From Thermophagus xiamenensis (GTDB lineage: Bacteria > Bacteroidota > Bacteroidia > Bacteroidales > Marinilabiliaceae), in the NCBI RefSeq assembly GCF_900112795.1, contig NZ_FONA01000003.1:62001-126000 (forward strand): a stretch of 64,000 nucleotides of DNA. The letters run 5' to 3'. Of the stretch, positions 42,608 to 51,359 are shown in pieces. Positions within the stretch are counted from its first letter, which is position 1, and each line of letters starts with the position of its first letter. The notes beneath the pieces were generated by a model, which saw only the letters and a list, made by a program, of their open reading frames with translations, searched no databases and was not told the DNA's origin. A program made the position numbers and the translations under genes.

Positions 42608-43186
42608 ATGGTCCTTCAAATTGAGCAGATGGAAAAATTTCGGAACAAATACCGCAGCGACACGGCCCGCGCCCGGTTTTGGGATTACGGTTGGAATGCA
42701 GCCTATTTTGTGACCATTTGTACCAAAAACAGGGAATGTTTTTTCGGTGAGGTGGTGGATGGCCGGATGGAATTATCACCCATCGGACACATCGCCAATT
42801 CGTGTTGGTACGAAATACCCAAACATTTTCCGTTTGTGGAATTGGGGACCCATGTCATCATGCCCGACCATGTCCATGGTATTATTATCATCAATAAACC
42901 GGATGATGGCCGTAATCATGAACCGATGGTCGGGGCGCCGGGTGGGACGCGTGTTAGGGTCGCAAGATTTTGCGACCCTAACAGCGGCCCCAAAAATCAA
43001 TTCGGACCACAATCCCAAAATTTGGCATCTATCATTCGGGGTTTTAAAATTGGCGTCACCAAAAACGCCCGAAAAATCAATCCCGATTTTGCCTGGCAAT
43101 CCCGGTATCACGACCATATTATCAGAAACCAAAAATCGTTTTATAACATTTCGAAATACATCATAAACAACCCATTGAATTGGTAA
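42608..43186 (+). CDS. Y1_Tnp / RAYT-like transposase-family protein
   Basis: A 192-residue HUH-fold protein. YFVTICTKNRECFFGEVVDG opens the domain, VIMPDHVHGIIII provides the His-x-His metal site, and SIIRGFKIGVTKNARKI and SKYIINNPLNW close it. This is the 'transposase' type scattered singly in Bacteroidetes, related to REP-associated tyrosine transposases. In the RGFK segment the position where many relatives have Tyr is Phe here, so nuclease activity is uncertain. A 14-bp perfect hairpin is read in frame in the middle (VRVARFCDPNSG). No terminal inverted repeats or target duplications were found, so it is not a complete mobile element. Confidence 0.85.
   Translation: MVLQIEQMEKFRNKYRSDTARARFWDYGWNAAYFVTICTKNRECFFGEVVDGRMELSPIGHIANSCWYEIPKHFPFVELGTHVIMPDHVHGIIIINKPDDGRNHEPMVGAPGGTRVRVARFCDPNSGPKNQFGPQSQNLASIIRGFKIGVTKNARKINPDFAWQSRYHDHIIRNQKSFYNISKYIINNPLNW
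42952..42983 (+). repeat. Perfect 14-bp hairpin inside the transposase gene
   Basis: TGTTAGGGTCGCAA (42952-42965) pairs perfectly with TTGCGACCCTAACA (42970-42983) around a GATT loop. It is translated as part of the protein and looks like a REP-like element inserted in frame. Confidence 0.9.
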
Positions 43187-43796
43187 GGAAATAAATTTCA
43201 TCCTTGACATGAATTAACCCCTTTGCATTCGGTAATTTGGCAGTATATTTCCGGTTGATTTTTATATATAATCCTGTTATATCTGATTTCCGGCTTCCGG
43301 CTTCTGGTTTCTGGCCTTTAAACACCTATGTCTACCCTCTGACAAATAGAGGAACAACCATTAATTTTCTTTCATAAAAAGACCTTGCAGTTGGAATGAA
43401 AAAACCAACTCTTTTTATAACGAGAACCTATTTTTTGAAAATTTGGCTTTTCAACCATCCCCCAATTATCCACATTAATTCTCTATGCGATTAAATCCAT
43501 TCACAATACTAATTTCTAAAAATCCACCTATGAATGAAGGCAGATCCTTTTTAAATCATTTACCTTTTGCCTATCTGTACTTAATATACCAAAATTGATA
43601 TTGAATTGTAAGTCCTTCATAAATAGCTTTGCTTATTAAATAATAGAATTCCCAAGGGCAAATGTATCCCGCTATTTTATCAAAAATATTGTGGTATGCA
43701 ATATGCAAGGAAAGGCATCACATTCAATACAATTAAAAATTTATTTATTCGTTATCTTAATAAAAAGAATTATTTTTGTGAGAAAATAAGAACAAA
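43187..43796. other. Intergenic region before the TIGR04255 cassette
   Basis: A/T-rich, with no gene seen. At 43287-43318 it has one run of the 7-bp module (TTCCGGCTTCCGGCTTCTGG). A promoter box at the end is listed separately. Confidence 0.5.
43771..43778 (+). promoter_or_regulatory. -7 promoter box of the TIGR04255 cassette
   Basis: TATTTTTG matches TAnnTTTG, 18 nt before the ATG at 43797. No good TTTG lies 19-21 nt upstream. This would give a very short leader. Confidence 0.4.
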
Positions 43797-44501
43797 ATGA
43801 AATTACCAAAAGCAATATATCCGTGTCCTATTTTGGACGCATTGGTTGAGATAAGATTTTCTACAAAGATTCATCCTAGTGCTGTTTTTGGTATGATTTT
43901 TAATGTACTTAAGGGTGATTTTCCTAATGTTGAAAACTTGCCAATTTTACAATTACCTGAAGCTGTTAGAGCAACCGATCCTAATTTTAAATTTAAACCA
44001 CATTACCGAATCTCAAATGAAAAATTTGTAATTCAAATTGGCCCAAATGTACTAACTATAAGTTCATTTCCTAAATACACAGGCTGGAAAGAATTCTCTG
44101 AACAAATTTTTAGGGTACTAAATAACGTTGAAAAAGTAGGCATAATAGATTCTGTTATTCGAATAGGGATCCGTTATATAAACTTCTTCGATAATAATAT
44201 TTTCAAAGATATTGAATTAAAAATTTGTATTAGAAATAAAGATATTGAATATAAAAATACAATTGTAAGAACAGAAATTGAACAAGGAGATTATAAGAGT
44301 TCATTGCAAGTAGCAAATAATGCAAATTACAAAAATAAACTAGGTTCTATCATTGATATTGATACATTTACAGAATCAAATTTAAAAGACTTTTTTGCAA
44401 ATAAAGAAGAAGTGATTTCTAGGGGACATGCTAAGGAAAAGGAACTTTTTTATAGTTTATTAAATGAAAATTTTCTAAAAACACTTAATCCAACTTACTG
44501 A
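43797..44501 (+). CDS. TIGR04255-family-like protein
   Basis: A 234-residue protein of unknown function. The opening LPKAIYPCPILDALVEIRFS, the central IQIGPNVLTISSFPKYTGW and the GIRYINFF strand match the TIGR04255 pattern as I remember it: a sporadically distributed family starting with a P-I-x-E-x-x-x-E-I-R-F-like motif. It is first of three tightly packed genes (1-nt gap, then a 4-nt overlap). Codon use and composition are strongly A/T-rich compared with the metal-efflux genes next door, suggesting horizontal acquisition. The family's role is not established; the cassette arrangement suggests a defence or toxin-type unit, which is speculation. Confidence 0.7.
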   Translation: MKLPKAIYPCPILDALVEIRFSTKIHPSAVFGMIFNVLKGDFPNVENLPILQLPEAVRATDPNFKFKPHYRISNEKFVIQIGPNVLTISSFPKYTGWKEFSEQIFRVLNNVEKVGIIDSVIRIGIRYINFFDNNIFKDIELKICIRNKDIEYKNTIVRTEIEQGDYKSSLQVANNANYKNKLGSIIDIDTFTESNLKDFFANKEEVISRGHAKEKELFYSLLNENFLKTLNPTY

Positions 44502-44502
44502 T

Positions 44503-44817
44503 ATGCTATCAAATTTAAACACATCTCTATCAAATCTCGCCATTTGGGCAACATTTAGTTCTAGTGTTGTAAGTATTAGTCTTGAAGGAGAAAGTTACTT
44601 AACTCCTCAATTTGATGTTAAATTTGAACATCATGTAAATATTGCTGATTGGAAAGATAATGCATTCAATCAATCATTTGACTATAGCTTTCACAACGAA
44701 GAAATTGAAAAGATAAACACAATAATTTCATTTACCAGAAACTTATTAAAAAATTCAAAAGACATTGATAATGAATTTGTTGAAATTGTAAGTTCTAATT
44801 TCTGGGATTTAATATGA
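44503..44817 (+). CDS. Hypothetical protein, second gene of the cassette
   Basis: A 104-residue protein, not recognised. There is no signal peptide; the segment LAIWATFSSSVVSISL is mildly hydrophobic. It ends with KINTIISFTRNLLKNSKDID and EFVEIVSSNFWDLI, probably helical. It starts 1 nt after the TIGR04255 stop and overlaps the next gene by 4 nt (ATGA), so all three are translationally coupled. Composition is as A/T-rich as its neighbours. A small partner or antidote of one of the flanking proteins is possible; nothing in the sequence proves it. Confidence 0.65.
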   Translation: MLSNLNTSLSNLAIWATFSSSVVSISLEGESYLTPQFDVKFEHHVNIADWKDNAFNQSFDYSFHNEEIEKINTIISFTRNLLKNSKDIDNEFVEIVSSNFWDLI

Positions 44818-45431
44818 GATTAGATGATTTTAAATTGTATTTGCCTAAGTTCTTATCAGATGAATCTGACAAAGAACTTTTTAATTGTTTAAAGGATTTT
44901 CCTAATAATATTGACACAAGACTTTATACTAACTACTTATCGGATACAAATGTTATTTATCAAGGTGATGGAATAAATGACATGTTAGTTATTAATTTAC
45001 CGGATACTGAAATTAAACCTGTTCCTAGCATGATTTTATCAAATACTTGTGACATTGATTTAAATAATGTTAGAAATTTTCCATCACAGATAGTTTATGC
45101 CCCAATATTTAACTTAGAAAAATACCAACAGGCTCTATATAAAAATTCAAAGAAGAATGAAGAACAAATTAATTCACATATTCAATCAATAAAAAAACAA
45201 GAAATCACACAAATTTTTTATTTACCCAAAATTGAAGGTAAACTAGATGATTCCATTGTATTCTTCGATAGGGTTTGTAATTTCCCTAATAAATTAATTT
45301 CAAGAGAGAACCTAAAAGAGAAAAGATTATTTACATTAAGTGATTATGGATGTTATCTTTTCCTTTTGAAATTGTCAATCCATTTTACTAGAATTCGAGA
45401 TAAAGTTGAAAGAAAAAGTGTAAACATTTAA
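44814..45431 (+). CDS. Hypothetical protein with SNTCDI motif, third gene of the cassette
   Basis: A 205-residue soluble protein. The central VPSMILSNTCDIDLNNVRNF followed by VYAPIFNLEKY resembles a widespread uncharacterised group in which an SQTCDI-like motif is followed by a VAP(V/L)-type strand. The conserved Cys-Asp suggests a catalytic or metal site, an inference. The rest is Lys/Asn-rich and A/T-biased. It overlaps the second gene by 4 nt and ends the cassette. I cannot assign a function. Confidence 0.65.
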   Translation: MRLDDFKLYLPKFLSDESDKELFNCLKDFPNNIDTRLYTNYLSDTNVIYQGDGINDMLVINLPDTEIKPVPSMILSNTCDIDLNNVRNFPSQIVYAPIFNLEKYQQALYKNSKKNEEQINSHIQSIKKQEITQIFYLPKIEGKLDDSIVFFDRVCNFPNKLISRENLKEKRLFTLSDYGCYLFLLKLSIHFTRIRDKVERKSVNI

Positions 45432-45591
45432 TACGCAACTAACCCAATCTAGATTACGAAAAATTTGTGGGTATTCAGGTATTATCCTTCCTCTCTGTAT
45501 GACTTTTAAATTCACACCCCAATATTTCCCAAAACAATTAGAATCTCTTCTATTTGTTTTGAAACTTTTTTACCCCCTTATTTCACTTTTT
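45432..45591. other. Gene-free sequence after the cassette
   Basis: A/T-rich with no recognised terminator. Together with the remnants at 45592-45910 and the leader up to 46145, this forms a 714-base stretch without an intact gene. Confidence 0.4.
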
Positions 45592-45766
45592 CTAAAACAA
45601 AATTATAAAGGCATATTCAGAGCTTAAACCAGTTCTGTCATGAGCGGCTAATAAACGAATACAATAACACATCTTAGGGGTACGGAAAGTAAGTGACGAC
45701 TCTGTAATTTCAACTCTTTCCGGTAATTTTTCAAATAGTTTCTGAAAATATCCACTATGGAACCAT
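45592..45766 (-). pseudogene. Coding-like remnant, unidentified
   Basis: Minus-strand frame ending at a TAG (45592-45594) reads WFHSGYFQKLFEKLPERVEI, then TESSLTFRTPKMCYCIRLLA and AHDRTGLSSEYAFI, which looks like real protein. It has no start and abuts the AraC remnant in another frame. The source family was not recognised. Confidence 0.4.
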
Positions 45767-45910
45767 TCAGTTAAATTTTTCTCTGTATTGGGACGGACTC
45801 ATTCCTTCTCTTTTTTTGAAAAATCTGGAAAAGTAAGGCGGGTACTCGAAGCCCAGTTCGTAAGCCACTTCCGACACAGATTTGTTGGGGTCTAACAAAA
45901 CAATTATTTT
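45767..45910 (-). pseudogene. C-terminal remnant of an AraC-family regulator
   Basis: On the minus strand an open stretch reads LDPNKSVSEVAYELGFEYPP, then YFSRFFKKREGMSPSQYREKFN and a stop at 45767. This is the second helix-turn-helix of AraC regulators. An in-frame TGA at 45911-45913 cuts off everything upstream, and no further AraC sequence is seen. It is a decayed fragment without a plausible start. Confidence 0.75.
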
Positions 45911-46049
45911 TCAGACAGTTATATATCTACTACAAGACTGCACATTTTGTTTTCGGGTTTACCAATGCCCTTATCCTACTTTCCACCAATCAACCTAATA
46001 TTGTAAGAAATTCCGAAAATTGTGTAAAACAATCCACGCCATGCAAGGT

Positions 46050-46057
46050 TATATTTG
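46050..46057 (+). promoter_or_regulatory. -7 promoter box before the copper-system genes
   Basis: TATATTTG fits TAnnTTTG, 89 nt before the HYC_CC_PP gene. The nearest TTG is 27 nt upstream, too far for a good pair. Confidence 0.35.
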
Positions 46058-46145
46058 TGATTTAGTATTACTAACAGAGGGCAAGAAAAGCTGGCATTCA
46101 TACAATAGCTTTCATCAGCCGCTAAAAAACTAAAAACCAGGGACC

Positions 46146-46523
46146 ATGCTTAGAGCCGTCACCAACATACTATTAACCTGTTTGTTGATTATTTCAACAA
46201 CGGGGCTGGCTGTATCTAAACATTATTGTGGTCATCAACTAAAATCCGTTGAGTTAAAGACAATGGTAGAGCCCTGCTGCGATGATGGCACGTGCTGCCA
46301 CACCGAGACGAAGTTTTTCCGTGTAGACGATGATTTTTTGATGGGCCACACAACCGGTGAACCGGGAAATTTTCATTTTACCGCCATTGTTTTACCGTCC
46401 TCAATCGATGTGGTAAAACTTTTACCAAATTCAAACACAAACACTTCAATCAACTATTCCGATCCGCCGCCATTAGTCACCACCCTCCGCCGGTTGGCTT
46501 TGGTACAAACCTATCTGTTGTGA
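46146..46523 (+). CDS. HYC_CC_PP-family exported protein
   Basis: A 125-residue protein with a signal peptide (about 1-23) followed by the three marks of this Bacteroidetes family: KHYCGHQL (HYCG), VEPCCDDGTCCHTET (two CC pairs) and a SDPPPLV near the C-terminus. Four to five Cys plus His suggest metal binding in the periplasm. Such proteins commonly accompany copper/heavy-metal efflux genes. Here it is the first gene ahead of cusA, separated by about 320 bp of leader and repeat debris. Confidence 0.85.
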   Translation: MLRAVTNILLTCLLIISTTGLAVSKHYCGHQLKSVELKTMVEPCCDDGTCCHTETKFFRVDDDFLMGHTTGEPGNFHFTAIVLPSSIDVVKLLPNSNTNTSINYSDPPPLVTTLRRLALVQTYLL

Positions 46524-46845
46524 AGCCTCATATGCACAGGCGGGAAGGGGATTTAATCAATAGTCAATTAGTGATTAGTCATTAGTCGTTAGTGGATAGT
46601 GCGAGGTAAAAAGAGTTTAGTTTATCTCACCTTTCCGGTTAATAAATGAGTCCGGCCACTACAGATAAGAACCCGGAGGTAAGAAAGAAGATAGAACCCA
46701 AAGATAATCGAACAAACTACCTGTTTCTATCTAATATCAAAAATCAATCTTCTCGTTTCCGGCCTCTGCCTGTGCTCTTTAAATGATAATTTCTTAATGT
46801 GGCAAACCTTCTTTGTCAAGTTTATTTCGTTTCAAAAAATACAAC
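46524..46845. other. Intergenic region with repeat fragments
   Basis: TTAGTGATTAGTCATTAGTC (about 46569-46588) and CCGGCCTCTGCCTGTGCTC (about 46757) belong to repeat families found elsewhere. No gene is seen. The cusA frame extends back to a TTG at 46813, but the ATG at 46846 is preferred. Confidence 0.5.
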
Positions 46846-49800
46846 ATGCTTAACAGAATAATCAAGTACTTTCTGGAGAACAAGCTGGTCACCACATTGG
46901 TGCTTATAGGCCTGGTTGTTTGGGGTATCTCCACATCGCCTTTTGGATGGGACCCGGGTCCGCTGCCCACCGATCCGGTACCGGTTGATGCCATTCCGGA
47001 TATTGGGGAGAACCAGCAAATTGTATTCACCGAATGGAAAGGCCGCTCACCTCAGGATATCGAGGACCAAATCACCTACCCGCTCACTACCTATCTGTTG
47101 GGTATTCCCGGCGTGAAGAGCATCCGCAGCTCATCGATGTTTGGCTTTTCCAGCATCTACATCATCTTTGAGGATAACGTAGAGTTTTACTGGTCTCGTT
47201 CACGCATACTGGAGCGTCTCAGCTCTATCCCGGCGGGATTGTTGCCCGAGGGCGTGCAACCCTCGCTGGGCCCCGACGCCACCGCTTTGGGACAGGTGTT
47301 CTGGTACACCATCGAAGGACGTGACAACGATGGTAATCCCACCGGCGGGTGGGACCTTCAGGAGATCCGGACGGTACAGGATTTCTACGTCAAATATGGT
47401 CTTAACGCCGCCGAAGGCGTGGCAGAAGTGGCGTCGGTAGGAGGATTTGTCAAAGAGTACCAGATCGATGTGGATCCTTCGGCACTGAAAGCTTACAACA
47501 TACCGCTGAAAAAGATTGTTGCTGCGGTAAAAAACTCGAACCGCGATGCCGGAGCACAAACCATGGAAATAAACCAGGTGGAATATCTGGTGCGGGGAAT
47601 TGGCACCATCAAAAGCCCGGAAGATATTGAAGAGACAGTCGTTGGCCTTCAGGGCCATGTGCCCGTACGCCTGAAAGATGTGGCAACAGTTACTGTTGGG
47701 CCTGCCACCCGACGTGGTGCCCTCGACAAGGATGGGGCCCCGGTGGTTGGAGGTGTGGTGGTGGCTCGCTATGGTGCCAATCCGCTGGAGGTTATTGAGA
47801 ACGTCAAAGAAAAAATAGAAGAGATCAACCCCGGGTTGCCGCGTAAGGTGCTGGCCGACGGAACAGAAAGCCGGCTGACAATTGTGCCCTTTTACGACAG
47901 GACGGAACTCATCTACGAAACTCTGGGAACCCTGGAATCGGCATTATCGCTGCAGATTCTCATCAGCATACTGGTAATCATTGTGATGATTTACAACCTC
48001 CGTGCCTCGTTGATGATCTCGTTTTTGCTGCCCATAGCCGTACTGATGGTCTTTATCGCCATGCGGTATACAGGCGTCACCGCCAACATAGTGGCGCTGT
48101 CAGGCATTGCCATTGCCATAGGAACCATGGTCGATCTGGGCATTATTCTTTCCGAAAACATCATCAAGCGCATGGAAGAAGCATCGCCGGATGAAAAACT
48201 CATCAACACCATTTACAAAGGGGCTTCGGAAGTCTCCTCGGCCATCCTGACAGCCGTGTCGACCACCATCGTCAGCTTCTTACCCGTCTTTACCATGCAG
48301 GGAGCCGAAGGAAAGCTGTTTGGACCATTAGCCTTCACCAAGACATTTGCTTTGGTGGCGGCGCTGCTGGTGACCCTTCTGATTTTTCCTACCCTGGCCC
48401 ACTGGTTCTTTGGCTGGCGCTTTCGCAGCCGCAAAGGCTCGGTCATGGCCCATGGCGCTCTGATGGCTGCAGGACTGGTATCACTGATATTGGGTTACAC
48501 GTGGGGCGGAACCATACTGCTGCTGTTTGGCCTGGCCGGAGTGGTAAAACATATGTTCAGACATGCCGGCACCGACTCTCAGAGATGGTATCACCAGCTC
48601 CTTCACCACTCATCATTAATCATATCGGGCGTGGCAGTGGTTTGGTTGCTTGCCATCCACTGGCGTCCGCTGGGACCCGGGAAGAGCACGCTTCTCAACA
48701 CGCTTTTTGTGGTACTGATAGTAGGGCTCATCCTGGGATTCTTCATGCTGCTGGAACGGCATTACAAGCGGATATTACGGTGGGCATTGCAATACAAGAT
48801 ACGGTTCCTGATGCTTCCGGCCTCACTGGTGATATTGGGCATGATAGTCTGGCTTGGCTTCGGCACCGTGTTTGGCTTTGTGGCTCAAGGCTTCGAGCGG
48901 TTGGGATGGAACATACGTCCCACCAAAGTATGGTCAACACTGGCCCACACCTTCCCCGGCATGGGAAAAGAGTTTATGCCTTCACTCGATGAGGGCAGCT
49001 TCCTGCTGATGCCCACGTCGATGCCCCACTCGGGAATGGAATACAACCTGAAAGTACTGGCACAGATCGACATGCTGGTAAGCGGAATCCCCGAGGTGGA
49101 TCTGGCCGTCGGAAAACTGGGAAGGGTTGAATCGGCCCTGGATCCGGCACCCGTATCCATGTTCGAAAATATAATTCACTATAAACCCGAATATGCACTG
49201 GATGGTCGTGGCCGCAGGATGCGGTTTCGTACCGACAGTCAGGGACGTTTCATCACCCTGGGGGGCGACACCCTGTCGAACGATGAAGCACTGGAACAGG
49301 GCATTGGCAAAGACAACCTGATACCTGATGACGAGGGTCTCTATTTCCGCAACTGGAGAAAGCATATCCAAAGTCCCGACGACATCTGGAACGAGATTGT
49401 GAAGGCCACCTCAATACCCGGGGTTACCTCGGCACCCAAACTACAACCCATCGAAACGCGGCTGGTGATGCTGCAAACCGGCATGCGGGCACCCATGGGC
49501 ATCAAGGTTTATGGTCCCGACCTTAAAAGCATCGAAGCCTTTGGTATGGAGCTGGAAAAAATACTGAAAGAGGTGCCGTCGGTAAAAGCCGAATCGGTCT
49601 TTGCCGACCGCATAATCGGGAAACCCTACCTCCACCTTAACATCAACAGAACAGAGATTGCACGCTACGGCCTGAACGTGGAGGATTTGATGCAAACCAT
49701 CGAAACGGCCATAGGAGGCATGCCCCTCACCTATACCATCGAAGGGCGTGAACGCTACCCGGTGAGGGTGAGATATCCGCGTGAACTCAGAGGAGACCCT

Positions 49801-50715
49801 CAGGCAATAGGAAACATACTGGTTGACACCCCTTCCGGCGAACAGATTCCCCTCTCGCAGTTGGTGACCATCGAATATGTGCGAGGTCCGCAAATAATAA
49901 AAAGTGAAGATACATTCCTAACCGGCTATGTGCTCTTCGATAAGCGTGATGGATATGCCGAAGTGAATGTGGTGAGAGATGCTCAAAAGGCCATACAGTC
50001 GAGAATCAACGACGGTAGCCTCACCGTCCCGGCCGGTGTCAGCTATAGGTTTTCGGGCAATTACGAAAATCAGGTCAGAGCAGTGAAACGACTCTCGGTA
50101 ATTGTACCACTGGTATTGATAATTATTTTCCTGATTCTCTACTTCCAGTTTAAGTCGGTATCCACCACACTGATGATTTTCAGCGGTATTGCCATGGCTT
50201 TTAGTGGTGGTTTCATTCTTCTGTGGCTCTATGGACAGGATTGGTTTATGAATTTTTCCTTTTTCGGCACCTCACTGCGTCATCTGTTTCAGGTCGATTC
50301 AGTCAACCTGAGCGTGGCGGTATGGGTCGGGTTCATAGCTCTCTTTGGCCTGGCGACCGACGACGGCGTTCTGATGGGCACCTATCTGGACCAGAGCTTC
50401 CGCAAAGGCCGCCCTTCAACCATCGAAGGAATACGTAAAGCGGTGATAGATGGCGCATACCGGCGCATCCGCCCGGCAGTGATGACATCTGCCACCACCA
50501 TCATAGCGCTTTTACCTGTTTTAACTTCTACCGGTAAAGGCTCGGATATCATGGTTCCCATGGCCATCCCCGCCTTTGGTGGCATGCTGGCCGCTACCAT
50601 CACCTGCTTTGTGGTACCGATACTTTATTGTTGGAGGGAAGAAAGCAGAAGACAGAAGCTAGAGGCCGGAGGTCAGAAGCTAGAAGCCAGAGACCAGAGG
50701 TCGGAAATAATTTAA
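46846..50715 (+). CDS. cusA: CusA-type copper/silver RND efflux pump
   Basis: A 1289-residue inner-membrane proton-driven pump. DAIPDIGENQQIVFTEWKGR and TYPLTTYLLGIPGVKSIRSS are the HME-RND start. TM4 reads GIAIAIGTMVDLGIILSENI, with the D-x6-E spacing of Cu/Ag pumps (Asp405/Glu412 in E. coli CusA). The porter domain has MLQTGMRAPMGIKVYGPDL. Compared with about 1050 residues in E. coli it has extra hydrophobic segments (about 535-680) as in other Bacteroidetes homologues. The last 23 or so residues (SRRQKLEAGGQKLEARDQRS, then EII) are encoded by the 7-bp dispersed repeat, so the original stop has been replaced by repeat read-through. Confidence 0.93.
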   Translation: MLNRIIKYFLENKLVTTLVLIGLVVWGISTSPFGWDPGPLPTDPVPVDAIPDIGENQQIVFTEWKGRSPQDIEDQITYPLTTYLLGIPGVKSIRSSSMFGFSSIYIIFEDNVEFYWSRSRILERLSSIPAGLLPEGVQPSLGPDATALGQVFWYTIEGRDNDGNPTGGWDLQEIRTVQDFYVKYGLNAAEGVAEVASVGGFVKEYQIDVDPSALKAYNIPLKKIVAAVKNSNRDAGAQTMEINQVEYLVRGIGTIKSPEDIEETVVGLQGHVPVRLKDVATVTVGPATRRGALDKDGAPVVGGVVVARYGANPLEVIENVKEKIEEINPGLPRKVLADGTESRLTIVPFYDRTELIYETLGTLESALSLQILISILVIIVMIYNLRASLMISFLLPIAVLMVFIAMRYTGVTANIVALSGIAIAIGTMVDLGIILSENIIKRMEEASPDEKLINTIYKGASEVSSAILTAVSTTIVSFLPVFTMQGAEGKLFGPLAFTKTFALVAALLVTLLIFPTLAHWFFGWRFRSRKGSVMAHGALMAAGLVSLILGYTWGGTILLLFGLAGVVKHMFRHAGTDSQRWYHQLLHHSSLIISGVAVVWLLAIHWRPLGPGKSTLLNTLFVVLIVGLILGFFMLLERHYKRILRWALQYKIRFLMLPASLVILGMIVWLGFGTVFGFVAQGFERLGWNIRPTKVWSTLAHTFPGMGKEFMPSLDEGSFLLMPTSMPHSGMEYNLKVLAQIDMLVSGIPEVDLAVGKLGRVESALDPAPVSMFENIIHYKPEYALDGRGRRMRFRTDSQGRFITLGGDTLSNDEALEQGIGKDNLIPDDEGLYFRNWRKHIQSPDDIWNEIVKATSIPGVTSAPKLQPIETRLVMLQTGMRAPMGIKVYGPDLKSIEAFGMELEKILKEVPSVKAESVFADRIIGKPYLHLNINRTEIARYGLNVEDLMQTIETAIGGMPLTYTIEGRERYPVRVRYPRELRGDPQAIGNILVDTPSGEQIPLSQLVTIEYVRGPQIIKSEDTFLTGYVLFDKRDGYAEVNVVRDAQKAIQSRINDGSLTVPAGVSYRFSGNYENQVRAVKRLSVIVPLVLIIIFLILYFQFKSVSTTLMIFSGIAMAFSGGFILLWLYGQDWFMNFSFFGTSLRHLFQVDSVNLSVAVWVGFIALFGLATDDGVLMGTYLDQSFRKGRPSTIEGIRKAVIDGAYRRIRPAVMTSATTIIALLPVLTSTGKGSDIMVPMAIPAFGGMLAATITCFVVPILYCWREESRRQKLEAGGQKLEARDQRSEII

Positions 50716-51185
50716 AGATATATGTAGAAATAAATGGATATTAAGTAGATATAAATAGCCACGGCTCTAATTGTCAAATGCTTTAAAAATGTGGTCGCCG
50801 GAGCGATAGGCATTTATACTCTGTGAAACTCTGTGTATCCACTGTGTAACACTGTGAAATAATGAATACAGAATGGCACAGAGGCCGGAGGTCAGAAGCT
50901 AGAAGCTAGAAGTCAGAGGCCAGAGACCAGAGGCTAGAAGCCGGAAATAATTTAAAGATATATGTAGAAATAAATGGATATTAAGTAGATATAAATAGCC
51001 ACGGCTCTAATTGTCTAATGCTTTAAAAATGTGGTCGCCGGAGCGATAGGCATTGATACACTGTGAAACTCTGTGTATCCACTGTGTAACACTGTGAAAT
51101 AATGAATACAGAATGGCACAGAGGCCGGAGGTCAGAAGCTAGAGGCAAGAAGCCAGAGGTCAGAAATCAGAGGCCAGATAACTGA
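50643..51185. repeat. Tandem composite repeat overlapping the cusA 3' end
   Basis: Two near-identical units begin at 50662 and 50881, with a third partial one at 51121. Each starts GAGGCCGGAGGTCAGAAGCT, continues with a 7-bp run, AGATATATGTAGAAATAAAT, AAATAGCCACGGCTCTAATT, GTGGTCGCCGGAGCGATAGG and an ACTCTGTGAAACTCTGTGTA block. Copy two has 21 extra bases within the 7-bp run, indicating slippage. The first 54 bases encode the CusA tail. Confidence 0.9.
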
Positions 51186-51359
51186 AATAAAAGTTAAAGA
51201 GTAGAGCCAATGTACGAAAATTGAAATATACTGAAAAAGAAGAAGGTACTTTAAAAACCATCTTCAGACTTCCGGCATCAAAAAAGTCGGAAAATTTTAA
51301 TTTGTCATATATTTATTTTCAACACATTAAAAGCAAACCTACCCTTAAAACCTTGAAAA

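Noticed and set aside
42608-43186. Complete IS200/IS605 insertion sequence
   Set aside because: No TnpB gene, no end hairpins and no target pattern were found; only a single Y1-type gene is present.
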